Below are positions 13,445 to 23,883 of a DNA stretch of 26,244 nucleotides, in pieces. Within the stretch, counting starts at the first letter, position 1, and the number at the start of each line of letters is the position of its first letter. The DNA is from Guillardia theta CCMP2712 (lineage: Eukaryota; Cryptophyceae; Pyrenomonadales; Geminigeraceae), in NCBI RefSeq assembly GCF_000315625.1, contig NW_005434643.1:599236-625479 (forward strand), read 5' to 3'. The position numbers and the translations under genes were made by a program. The notes below the pieces were generated by a model. That model did not search any database. It had not been told where the DNA came from and saw only the letters and a list, made by a program, of their open reading frames with translations.

Positions 13445-13516
13445 GACGTGGTGGCGCAATGGTAGCGCGTTCGACTCCAGATCGAAAGGTTGGGGGTTCG
13501 ATTCCCTCTCGCGTCA
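13445..13516 (+). tRNA. tRNA-Trp (anticodon CCA)
   Basis: A 72-base cloverleaf without intron: acceptor GACGTGG pairs with TCGCGTC (two G-U pairs), D arm GCGC/GCGC, anticodon stem TTCGA/TCGAA with loop CTCCAGA (anticodon 13477-13479), T arm GGGGG/CCCTC with TTCGATT loop, discriminator A at 13516. The D-arm/A-box sequence GTGGCGCAATGGTAGCGCG matches eukaryotic tRNA-Trp. The B box GGTTCGATTCC is intact. CCA is not encoded. Confidence 0.97.
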
Positions 13517-13518
13517 GC

Positions 13519-13523
13519 TTTTT
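13519..13523 (+). terminator. Pol III terminator of tRNA-Trp
   Basis: Five consecutive T residues start three bases after the mature tRNA 3' end, the usual position and length for RNA polymerase III termination. Confidence 0.85.
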
Positions 13524-13524
13524 G

Positions 13525-13885
13525 TATGCAGGCACTCAGTGACTGGCCGGGCAGGGCCCTGGCGGGATCAGTGACGGTTCAACGGTTACATTTTGAAAGT
13601 AATCAGTAAACGGGCCCCCCGGACGCCTGTCGTCACTGACAGTGCGACTCACTGGCCTGGTGATTTTTACTAGGCTCGACTCTGGCGGCAGCCTGATTGT
13701 CCTCGTCACACTACTGATTTTAACTTAACTTTGAGTAAAGGCCGCACAAATGATCGGGCCGGGGGCCTGAGTCCGAGCAGTCCGTGAGGGCCTCAGGGCC
13801 GCTGGCGGGCGCCCGGGCCGCCAGGCGCCCGGGCCGCCAGGCGCCCGGGCCGGGCCGGGCTGATCAGCGGCCATTAGGGGCCGCA
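13525..13885. repeat. GC-rich, compositionally distinct block 2
   Basis: Same word usage as block 1 (CAGTGACGG, CCGGGC, CGGTT) and directly follows the tRNA gene. It carries a 16-bp unit GGCGCCCGGGCCGCCA in tandem (13808-13823, 13824-13839, then 12 bases of a third copy), and the 16-mer CGTGAGGGCCTCAGGG (13783-13798) also found at 9141-9156. No coding potential was seen. Confidence 0.65.
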
Positions 13886-14573
13886 GCAATACTCAACCAA
13901 TAAACTATTTTGATCTGTAGGAGATTCTATATAAAGCTCATGGATAGTACCGGTGATATGAAAGGTCAAAAAGGGGGTAGAGGGTTGTATCGGAAACAAA
14001 CTTGTATTGTGCCCTGTGATATATCTGCTGCAGTTGCCGACGGGCGCAGGTTATGCATGGGGAACGAGGCGTCGCGCGAGGGATGCATGGACATGTGCAG
14101 GTGAGGAGAGAGACGGAGAGCATGCGAAGTGAAGAGAGAGAAGCGATCATGCAGTGCGAAGCCAAGAAGGAAGAGATCGTGCATTATGGCTGGAGTTTGC
14201 TGGTGACGGAATGGGAAAGTGGTTATGAACGATCCGTTCCTCAGAGCAAACGAGGGAGGAGAGGGTCAGAGGGAGGAGGAGATGAAGAGGAAAGGAGGTA
14301 ATATGCAAAGAAGGAGCGAGGTAGAGGGGAGGAGTACGAGGAGGTGGGATGAGATGAGGGGAGGAGAGGGATTTGATACCGTGAAGTTGGGATTGGAGGT
14401 TTGTGGGGAGAAGAACTGAATGTAACAAAGACACCTGCGTGCCGGTCTAACCTGTCATGTAGTGGCGGTCACGAGAAGAAGATGCTCGCCAAGAGCTCTT
14501 CTACCCCCAAGACTCACTCAGCAGGTGAGATGAGCGTGTTGTTAACTTGCCTTCCATATGTCGATCCCAGTAG
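13886..14573. other. Purine-rich spacer, possible 5' exons of the second PDZ gene
   Basis: No gene is supported in 13886-14440, which is largely A/G-rich on the plus strand. A candidate exon at about 14461-14526 (acceptor CATGTAG, donor GTGAGATG) is Ser/Lys-rich and could belong to the PDZ gene downstream, but its reading frame could not be tied to the next exon with certainty. Confidence 0.3.
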
Positions 14574-15295
14574 CGACCATTCCTAGCATCTTACTCAAGG
14601 ACGATAGCGATAAGAGAGTCTGGAGAGCTTGTGGGAGCTGACGCATGCACAGGGATCGGAGCAGTCTTCGGAGTGGACGCGTCGGGGGCTGTGTTCTTCA
14701 ACACGGCTGTGATGCACGGCACTTGTGCCCTCGCGCTCTGACCCCACACTGCCAGGTGCCTGGTAGCTCGTGCGGCGATGCAGCACAGCAGGGCAAGCTG
14801 AAACCTGGCGACATCCTCTATGCGGTGAGATTATGGGAGGAGGGAGGACAAGGGCGGAGCGGGCATGACGGCGGGAGAAGGTTGGGGTAAAGTGAGGAAA
14901 GTGGTGGAGGGTAACGAGGAGGAATCAGTGAAGGTGGTGGAGGGGAGAGAAGGAGGGTTGAAGCATGACAGGTCGATGGCTTCACTGTGTACAAGGCTCC
15001 TCTGAACCTGGTGGCGAGCAAGCTGCTGGGCCCTCACGGCTCTCGGGCAAAGGTGACTTTCATGCGAGGATCGGTAGGAGAACTTGAGGATGGAGGGAGA
15101 GGAAGTGAAGCGAAGACGCAGGAGCAGATCACGCTGGACCTGGAGAGGAGGATGACGGACATGCAGGCAAGTCGCTGTGGGCGGCTGAAGTTGCCGCTGA
15201 CGGGGATGCAGGCGGCTCAGAAAGCGGTGTCTCAGGCAAAGGAGAGCTCAGGTCTTGATAAGATTCGATATGCGCATGAGACGTTGGGGAATTGA
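14574..15295 (+). CDS. PDZ-domain protein, N-terminus unresolved
   Basis: Exons about 14574-14708, 14756-14824 and 14972-15295, phase 0 at both junctions, at least 175 aa. The PDZ domain is clear: [18 protein letters not shown] (carboxylate-binding-loop region), [20 protein letters not shown] (turn, helix, GD motif), [30 protein letters not shown] (last helix and strand). The tail after the domain is charged and helical ([15 protein letters not shown]) and ends at TGA 15293. A scaffold or adaptor role is expected from the domain alone. The 5' boundary of the first listed exon is a guess between 14574 and 14601; earlier exons probably exist. The gene is convergent with the J-domain gene, 147 bp between stops. 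It is a different paralogue from the PDZ gene at 10106: the two share fold motifs, not close sequence. Confidence 0.7.
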
Positions 15296-15413
15296 CGAGG
15301 TTTTGTTGTAATTATTGTATCATCAATGAAGAGAGACAAGGCGGACTGTTTGTTGCAGGGATGTACCATCATCGTTGAGACGCGCGATCTTTTCAGGATG
15401 AAGTTTCTTGTCA

Positions 15414-16885
<1,472 letters not shown>

Positions 16886-17211
16886 CCCCTCTGACTCTGG
16901 GCCTCCTGCTCTCTTCCTCCTGCCCTCCCTCCCATCCTCCGTTTTTGTTGTTCATCCTGCTTACTCTGACCTCACTTCTCTCACCTTGAACATGTTCTTG
17001 GCGTTGTGGGGACTGTTCGGCGAATGTCGTTTCTGTCAAGTTTTCACCTTCACCCCTCCGCAACTTGACATCTCAACCTTTCCGTCCTCTCGCTCCCAGA
17101 ACGCCTCGCTGTCCGGCTGGTTAACCCCCTGCACAAACCTAAGAAGAAGGGAAGATCGGGGTCAACAGCCTCGGTCACCTTGTTCGGACCACTCGCGTCA
17201 AATGCAGGGTT

Positions 17212-18501
17212 CTAAGAGCTCTCAGTGTTGACAACATCGAACTCGTCACTGTTCCTGACCTCTTGTCGCTCTTTCTTCTTCTTCTCGGACGATGACGGCT
17301 TGTGATTTCCGTTGTCTGCATTCTGCAGCACGTTGGTCGATGCACGAGCGCAAGGGACACAATGACAAGGAGGAACACAACGCAACGCAAGTCTGTCCTC
17401 ACCCTCGAACTCTCTGCAGACTCCGTCCGGAAGTTCATGTCTCTCGAGAAGGCGCTCTGGATGCAGAGAGTCAAGGCCGAGCAGAGGATCATGGCAGGTG
17501 TACGTTGACGTTGCTCTTGGACCGAGGGAAGCTGTTCCGATTTCCTTTCGAGTCATGCTGATCATTTGCCGCCTGATCCCGTGTATGACGACAAAGAAAA
17601 CTTGAGGTATCAACTTACCTTCTCCTCCTCTTCCTCTGCTGGAGTTTGGAGGTGCCGCGGCATCGAGTTGTTCTACAAGCACGCTTCAGGGCAACCCAGT
17701 TCGAGGCTGGTTTCTCACTGGAAGCCTCCTCCTCCACTTCTCAGCGACGTTGCCGGCATTGTTGGATGAAATGTTATCAGGTCTCTCAGCCTGTCATTTC
17801 CTCTCCTCACTGGCCCTCGCAAGAGAGCATGTCGCACACTCATACCTCTTGTACCTTTTCAATCTTCTCAACATATTCCCTCCCAACCTGGCAAGGCACA
17901 CCTCATTCCGCTGCTGCAGCCCCCGCCCCCGGTGACCCCAGCACTCAGCAGCCACAAACAACCAGCAGAGCACACAAAGTCCGACAACAGGGGGGAGCAG
18001 CATCGGGCCGGCGAGCTGCTGAGATACCTTGACCGTTATCTCGTTCAGGTCCAACTTGACGCTCACGAGCGGCCCGGACTTGCTCATGAGGAACTTCAAG
18101 ATCGTTCCCACAGGCTCTGAAATTTCATTGACAAAATCCACGTTTCCCACGTCGTCGGCGATGGGCCTCCACCCTATAAGCCGCACTCGATCCCCGACTG
18201 TCAGCCCTGACTCGTTCCTTCACCAAACAAAAACGTCAAAGTCTATCTGAATGCGATGCAGCCTCTCGCGCCCTCGTCCCCGCACTCACATCAGGATCTC
18301 TGCCTTGTCACGGTCGTCCGACATGCTCAAGGGCTCCGGTACGTTCGACTTGAGGTCGTGGAATGTCGAGCCGTTGGCTTTCGGATCTGCCACAGGCCCT
18401 TTGAACAAGGCATTGTAGCACCATGAGCAGGCTGTCTGGCAGGTCGAGCACAGGCCGATCTCTTCATCTCCTCCTGCACCCCCTGCAGGTGTTCTCGACA
18501 T
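17212..18501 (-). CDS. Uncharacterised protein with predicted SH3-like core
   Basis: Eight exons on the minus strand: 18501-18290, 18217-18028, 17887-17855, 17790-17719, 17672-17619, 17572-17504, 17456-17403, 17322-17212; phases agree, sum 795 nt, 264 aa. I do not recognise the family. The N-terminus has a Cys-rich stretch (GLCSTCQTACSWC, two CxxC-like pairs). Residues about 73-145 look like a small beta barrel: LTVGDRVRLIGWRP, EISEPVGTILKFLMSKSG, PLVSVKLDLNEITVK, ending in VGREYVEKIEK; the VGDRV...G.I...V..REYVEKI pattern recalls SH3/KOW/CAP-Gly-type folds, an inference only. The C-terminal 110 residues are polar and disordered with Glu and Lys runs (PAEEEEEK, SEKKKKERQE). A 48-nt alternative intron near the end (GTCAGG to CTCTTAG) would avoid the TAG at 17212 and extend the protein. 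The plus-strand frame at 17302-17508 is a shadow. Confidence 0.65.
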
Positions 18502-19090
18502 GCTGTGCAGAACCGAGGAAGTGTTTGCTGATGATGACCGGACTGTCTCTCTCCAGTCGATAGCTCGCCTCCTGTACGCTTGAGAAAACCTGTACCTCAA
18601 TCGTCCTCCATCCAGGTCGCGCAAGGGCAAGGAGCCATACAGCCAGGTTGTGATGGATTCATTGCTCCGGTTCGATGGCTATCCCCTGACAATATACGAT
18701 GCTGTCCGAGGTTCTGCTCTGGTGTATCCCTGGTATAGGAGCAGAATAATCAGTTACCTGCTCTTAGAGATCAACATCTATTCGGCCTTCTCCTCTGCAC
18801 TTTCCGATCCACTCGTTTCCCCTGCTTTACTGCTTCCACCTTCTCCTCTGGCCTTCCTTCTCTCGGTCTACTAAATGTTCCCTTCCCCCTCTTTCTTGAT
18901 ATTGCTCTCCCACCCACTGCTCCTAGTCATTAGCTTGCTATCTTCTTTGTTTTCCTTTCAGAAGTTCAGAGTTCAGCCCCCCCCATCCTCTCCCACTCCT
19001 CCGTTTCCGAAGTTCTGAGGCTCATCCATATATATGACTCATCCAGTTCCCTCCTAACCCCCTCCTACCCCCGCTCGTTCCGGGGCTGCC
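18502..19090. other. Upstream region of the uncharacterised gene, no supported gene
   Basis: Mixed sequence then C/T-rich (18780-19080). A plus-strand frame at 18650-18874 is open for 74 codons but has no homology I can see. The region likely includes the promoter and 5' UTR of the minus-strand gene starting at 18501. Confidence 0.35.
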
Positions 19091-19094
19091 ACTC

Positions 19095-19215
19095 CACCAC
19101 CACCACCACCACCACCACCACCACCACCACCTCCTCCTCCTCCTCCTCCTCCTCCTCCTCCTCCTCCTCCTCCTCCTCTTCCTCTTCCTCTTCCTCCTCC
19201 TCTTCCTCCTCCTCT
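19095..19215. repeat. Trinucleotide microsatellite (CAC)n-(CTC)n
   Basis: About twelve CAC units (19095-19130) switch directly into about sixteen CTC units (19131-19178), decaying into mixed CTT/CTC to 19215. Not within any supported gene. The following 19260-19620 stretch is C/T/A-rich with ACCCCCACCC runs and no exon. Confidence 0.93.
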
Positions 19216-19624
19216 GCTACCCCGCCATTCCTCACTCCTCCGTCCCTCTATTCTCCATCGAAAAAAAACGTCATTCCACTCTCACCACCCTCTCTATGGG
19301 TACCCCCACCCCCACTTTTACTCCCAGTCCCTCGGTGACTACCCACTCCTACCCCTCTTTATTGCTCTTTGGGTACATTGTACGTACCCCCACCCACTCG
19401 TTTCTACGACCCTTGCTACCTACCTACAAGCCCCTCTCAAACTCTCTACAAACCACCCCTCCTTCGCCCTATCCGACTGCGTCTACCTACGTCTTATGGA
19501 CCTTTTGTCTTCACCTTTCACCGGCCCACCCTACCGGCCCACCCACCCGGTGCCTTCTATCAGTGACAGTAAACCACCCTGGTGATCCACCTACCCCCTA
19601 CCCCTCGATCAATGTCACCGGGCA

Positions 19625-19800
19625 CTACTAAAGCGGTGCTACGGTGGGCCGCGCCGCACATCTCAGTTTGGGGGACAGCAGTCGGCAGGATTAGGTTTGG
19701 TTCGTCCGGCGGCCTCCCGGGCTCGGAGTCCCGAGTCCGGCGGGCCGGGTTCTCAGCCGTACGGTACTAGTTCAGTCCGATGATCGTGCCGGTACGGTAA
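19625..19800. repeat. GC-rich block 3 (short)
   Basis: Short segment with the block 1 vocabulary: GCCGTACGGTACTAG, CGGTACGGTAA, CGGCGGCCTCCCGG, GTCCGGCGGGCCGGG. No coding content. It borders the orphan exon at 19898. Confidence 0.5.
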
Positions 19801-19897
19801 ATTAAATTTTGAACCGTAAAGAACTTGTGACCAGAGATTGCTGCCGCGAGATTGGAACATCCGTTTCAAGGCATCTGAAGATAATTTGCAGTTGTAC

Positions 19898-19995
19898 CTT
19901 GTTCGCCGATCCAGAAGTAGCTCCAGTTATGCATGCCACAGCCTAGCTCCATGACATGAAACTTCCGCCAGATCTCCTGGTAGTTCCATGTGATC
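19898..19995 (-). CDS. Orphan internal exon, 32 codons, family not recognised
   Basis: A 98-bp stretch open in one minus-strand frame and bounded by good splice sites: a T-rich tract ending in TTTGAGTAG before 19995 and the donor AAG|GTACAA after 19898. It enters needing one base and leaves one base, so it is not a multiple of three. It encodes ITWNYQEIWRKFHV then MELGCGMHNWSYFWIGEQ, rich in Trp and other aromatic residues and unlike random translation. No partner exon was found on either side: 19625-19800 is a GC-rich block and 19996-20690 is AT-richer sequence without clear exons. It may be a relic of a gene broken by repeat insertion, or one exon of a gene with long introns. Confidence 0.4.
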
Positions 19996-20684
19996 CTACT
20001 CAAAGATCAAGAAAATAAGAATCGAATCAGCTTCAAGTGCGTTTCCACACGGTTAAGCAGATATTCGACCGACCAATCTGGCTGGGGAAAGGCTTGTTTT
20101 TCCTATTCGAAGATCAATCAAACAAATTGAGGCTGGGATGAGAGGCCTAAGCAACTTGCGGCTAGAGAGAGAGCCTGATTGAAGAGAAGAGTCATCCGAA
20201 TGTGTAAGGCTTGATAGAAAGTTGCATGAATTTTCAACAGTAACGGAAAACAATACCAAGAAAGAAAAAACTTCAGTAAACAATTCAACTAACCAAATAT
20301 AAGATCAACATGATTGAGCATGTAATCGAGGCTCATAACCGACGTAATACAAGTTTGTTAGACTTGTACTAGTCCAAAGCCTGGCACGCAGACGTCACAT
20401 CGACCTAGTTGTAACAAGACAGTTTTTGCTCAAGACCGAGTTTAATGTACACAAAACCAGAATTGAGGAGCACATGAGAGATAGACTGTATGCTAGGATG
20501 TGAAACCCCAGCATCCAGACATGAGGGAACCTTAGCAAGACGGCTAGGAAAGGCCCCTCTTCATCCCATGTACTACATGCCGCCTCGCCACGTAAGTCAT
20601 CTTGGTTTACAGGAGAGTTTTGTTAACTCGGCGCTATCTGACTGGCACGGCTGGCATACGTTCCATCAAGTACCCCGGAACTTA
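19996..20684. other. Spacer without supported gene
   Basis: AT-richer sequence. A minus-strand frame at 20053-20283 is open but polar and featureless. On the plus strand an ATG at 20490 opens a 34-codon frame that ends at a strong donor (CAC|GTAAGT, near 20591), a possible first exon with no visible continuation. Confidence 0.3.
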
Positions 20685-21115
20685 GGAACGGCCCCGGCCG
20701 GCGGCCGGGCCCGGCCGCGGCCGGGTGGTCCCCGGGCGGCCGCCCGGCGGGTCCGACTCTCGCTCGGGCTCGGGCCGGCACGGTGACGGTGGCCGCCGGC
20801 CCGGCGGCCGCGTGCCTGCGAAGTTCACCGTCCGGTAACTTCGGAACCGTTGCGGCAGGCTAGGCTGCCGCCCGACAGTCGCCCCGGCCCGGAACTTCAG
20901 CCACGGCCGGGCGACCGTCCGATCACCGTGGCGCCGGCCGCGCGGCCCGCCGGTTACTAACCCAACTTACCCGGTGAGAGGGCCGCTCACAGAGTCAGCT
21001 AGTCAGGGCAGTTCGAACGGCTGCATCGATCAGTTTCCCGCGGCCCGGCGGCGCCCGGCACTGCAGCCGGGTTCCGAGTTCAGCACTGCTCTGCGAGTAA
21101 GGCAGATTCAACTTA
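20685..21115. repeat. GC-rich block 4
   Basis: Same character as block 1 (CCGTCCGGTAAC, CGGTGACGGTGGCC, GCCGGCCGCGCGG). It contains the perfect 16-bp palindrome CCCGGCCGCGGCCGGG at 20710-20725. No exon seen. It lies immediately downstream of the PDX2 stop codon at 21173. Confidence 0.55.
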
Positions 21116-21172
21116 GTTCGCAAGAGGAAGCAGCTCAGTAGTAGCACTAAAGGACGTTTACTTGGAGGGCCT

Positions 21173-22659
21173 TCATGACTTATACGCCATCTGCTTCTGC
21201 TTCACTAACTCTACGAAGTACTTGTGGATCCTGGCGTCGCCCGTGATCTCGGGGTGGAAAGTGCAGGAGAGGATGTTGTCCTGGGAAGTCTGTGAGGGCT
21301 CGACAACCACATATGGGAATCATTGGGATGTGGTAGTTGAGGGGATGATACGGAGGAGGGAGGAGGAGGAAGAGGTGGTGGTAGTGGTAGTGGTAGTGGT
21401 AGTGGTAGTGGTGGTGGAGGTGGACAAGAAGGAAGAGAACAAGAAGCAGTAGGAGGGGAGAATCGTACTACTGCGAGCAGTTACCTGCTGGACAAGAACA
21501 GGATGGCCCTCGTGCTCGGCCAAGATCTTGAAGTTTGGACCGCACTGCAACTCACTCACCTCAACTGTTCTGCCTGCATCACGAGGCTACACACCTTTGT
21601 GATCATAGGAGCTCGAATCAGGATCGCTCTCAACGGCTCCTCCCCGAAGATGGCAGGGTCCCCCTTGATGTGCGACTCGAAGCTGTGGACCTGCGCGCCG
21701 TATGCGTTCCTGCTCGCCCATCATCGTATGCATCTTGCTCCTGCTCTTCTACCTCTTCACAGAATAGTCGCCCAGTCTCAGCGTCTCCTGCTCTGGCATT
21801 CCGTCGATGCTAGAAGACAGCATGATGCAACCAGCGCACGTCCCGAACATGGGGATCCCCTACAGCGCATGTCATGAAGCTCTCAAGTATGCGCATCTGC
21901 CATCACCGATGACCCATAGGCCTTGACATGCTCGAACAACTTGAAGTCTCGCAGCAGCTTCAAGATGACGGTGCTCTCCCCCCCGGGGATCACCAGCCCG
22001 TGTGTGCCCTCCAAGTCCTCGTTCCCCATGTCAGTCTCCTCCCTCTCTCAAGACCTTGTGCATCACCTGCAGCTTCCTAACTTCACGGCACTTGACGTCC
22101 CCGCACTTCTTCAGAGTAGCTATGTGCTCCGCAAAATCACCCTGCAGGAAATTCGAGCAAAGTCAAGTGCGCTTCAGGAGCTATTCTTGAGCTGTTGAGT
22201 GTGAAAGAGCGACCAAAGTCTTTGAACGTTCACAAGATTGAGCTTGCAGAACATGTTCTTCGCATATCTCCCTCCTCTTCCACCATCAATATCCGACCTC
22301 TTCCAACGAATGGTGCAAAATAGGGCGAGAAAGCATATTTCTTTCTCCTCGTATAACTCGAACCACCCAAACAAGAATACTGCTCTCCTTCATTTGGCTT
22401 TTCCTGGAAATCCAACAAATCCAGCCTCGCACAGCTTAACTTCTGAGAACTTCACAAGACTTCATGCTGATCAACAATTTTCCCATCTCTGAACATCCAT
22501 CTTGTGTTCTTCTTCATCATCGTCTCCTCCTCTCCTCCCTCCGCAACATCATCCCTTCTCTCCTTGTCCCCTTCTCCTCCTGTCGCCTTCCCTCCTCCTC
22601 TTCCTCCTCCTCCTCCTCCTCACCTGCAACGCAAGCACTCCGATCACGATCTCCGCCAT
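21173..22659 (-). CDS. PDX2: Pyridoxal 5'-phosphate synthase glutaminase subunit (PDX2/SNO family)
   Basis: Seven exons on the minus strand: 22659-22624, 22141-22067, 22017-21907, 21859-21753, 21709-21595, 21544-21485, 21289-21173; phases agree, 206 aa, complete. PDX2 releases ammonia from glutamine and passes it to PDX1 for de novo vitamin B6 synthesis. Family landmarks in order: N-terminal IVIGVLALQGDFAEHI, GLVIPGGESTVILKLL, the nucleophile Cys in PMFGTCAGCIML, KRNAYGAQVHSFE, ILIRAPMITK, and the catalytic His-Glu pair in CTFHPEITGDARIHKYF. Length is typical (about 190-250 aa). No plastid leader is visible, so it is probably cytosolic as in plants. The 12-codon first exon is separated by a 482-nt intron with a CTC repeat; the last intron carries a GTAGTG repeat. 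The 50-nt intron 21545-21594 was chosen because shorter options break the frame. Divergent from the GNAT gene. Confidence 0.95.
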
Positions 22660-23096
22660 AGAGCTCCTTTATGAGGCCACAACCCACCCGGGCCTTTACA
22701 CATACATTTTGTACCTACCCTACTCCATTGATGATTTTTGCACTCAAAAGCACCCGTACTTTCAAGCTTTAGTTCCCTGCACCTCCAAAGGACCCACCGT
22801 TCACAGCATGTGCAGGCGTTACATGCGTTACATACGTTATAGACGTTGACTTGAAAAAATTCCAACAAAATATGCATTGGAGTGGGAGGAGGGAGGAGGG
22901 AGGAGGGAAGATGAGACGAGAAGGAGGAGAGATGAGACGAGTTTGGTAGGGAGCAAGATTTTCGTGGTAGGGTCAAGTGCTAGGATGGGGAGGGGAGGGG
23001 AGGGAGTGAAGACGGTGGAAGGAGGACGAGGATAAGGAACGTTATAAGTTCGAAGACGTGACAGATGTTGTCAGGTTCAGAAGAATCAGGCACATC
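22660..23096. promoter_or_regulatory. Divergent promoter region between PDX2 and the GNAT gene
   Basis: 437 bp between the two start codons. It includes a short repeat of CGTTACATG/CGTTACATACGTTATAGACGTT type (about 22817-22848) and purine-rich GGAGGGAGGAGGGA and GGGGAGGGGAGG tracts (22880-23010). No TATA-like or known transcription-factor site was identified with confidence. Confidence 0.45.
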
Positions 23097-23555
23097 ATGA
23101 CAAAGGACGGTGGAGCCAATCTGAGACAAGGGAAGATGGAGGACGTGGAGACCATCGCGAACTTCAACTGTGCGATGGCAGAAGAAACGGAGGGCTTACA
23201 GCTTGATCGGGGTGTAGTGATAAAAGGGGTGCAGGCAGTCATGTTGGACGCAGCCAAGGGCAGGTACTACGTGATCGAAGAGGAAGGGCAGGTTGTCTCA
23301 TGCCTCCTCATCACCTTCGAGTGGAGTGATTGGAGGAACAGCAACTATTGGTGGATACAGTCGGTATATACTCATCCGTCATACAGGAGGAAGGGGCACT
23401 TTAGCAAGCTGTTCAAGCATGTGGTGACGGAGGGAAGAGCAGCAGGGGCAGCAGCCGTTCGGCTCTATGCTGACAGTCAGAACTTGAGGGCTCAGGAAGT
23501 GTACAGGAAGCTTGGGATGACCTCGCACTACCTTGTCTTCGAGACTCAATGCTGA
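23097..23555 (+). CDS. GNAT-family N-acetyltransferase
   Basis: A single intronless frame of 152 aa from ATG 23097; the frame is open further upstream only from a GTG. The GNAT fold is recognisable: LRQGKMEDVETIANFN (first strand and helix), YYVIEEEGQVVSCLLITFEW (strands 2-4), WWIQSVYTHPSYRRKGHFSKLF with the acetyl-CoA pyrophosphate loop (R-R-K-G-H) after the V-strand, and AVRLYADSQNLRAQEVYRKL with the typical N..A..(V/L)Y..LGM ending. It transfers acetyl from acetyl-CoA to an amine; the substrate cannot be told. Length matches small stand-alone acetyltransferases. It is the only intronless gene model in the window, which may point to retrocopying or bacterial transfer, though its base composition resembles its neighbours. 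It is convergent with the membrane protein downstream. Confidence 0.9.
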   Translation: MTKDGGANLRQGKMEDVETIANFNCAMAEETEGLQLDRGVVIKGVQAVMLDAAKGRYYVIEEEGQVVSCLLITFEWSDWRNSNYWWIQSVYTHPSYRRKGHFSKLFKHVVTEGRAAGAAAVRLYADSQNLRAQEVYRKLGMTSHYLVFETQC

Positions 23556-23883
23556 CGTCAGCTGTGAGCGTTGATGTGGTAAGATCGGAGCTTGTTGTTT
23601 GAGAGGTGCCAAGACTGCAGTTGAAATATTAGTAGGTCATTGTAGATTTATTTGTTCACATTGTTTGTCGCGTTGTTACCCTAGACTTGTCTGATGTAGC
23701 AGTTGCGCTGGAGCAGCGAGAGGCAAAGCAATCGAGCAGTTTTAACATCTTACAATATTCGAGCTTGAGAAACGAGGAGGAAGAAAGGCAGGGGGAAGAG
23801 GAGGGGGAAGGGGGGGGGACAAAAGATGGAGAATTGCTACTAGTACAGGATGAGAAGACAGGAAAGACTGTGGGCTCCTCCAT
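23556..23883. other. Convergent intergenic spacer
   Basis: Shared 3' region of the GNAT gene and the membrane-protein gene. It contains purine-rich plus-strand sequence (23770-23820) with an eight-G run. Frames here are short and antisense to one another; no exon is supported. Confidence 0.45.

Noticed and set aside
17040-17200. Minus-strand frame (FVQGVNQPDSEAFWERED) and a competing plus-strand frame (ERLAVRLVNPLHKPKKK) ending near 17216
   Set aside because: Both look protein-like but neither could be joined by consistent splice phases to a gene; left unannotated, though one may be an extra terminal exon of the 17212-18501 gene.
17302-17508. Plus-strand frame with an amphipathic helix-like sequence (FMSLEKALWMQRVKAEQRI)
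   Set aside because: It lies antisense to two minus-strand exons whose splice sites and phases fit an eight-exon gene that closes exactly; the plus frame has no consistent neighbours.
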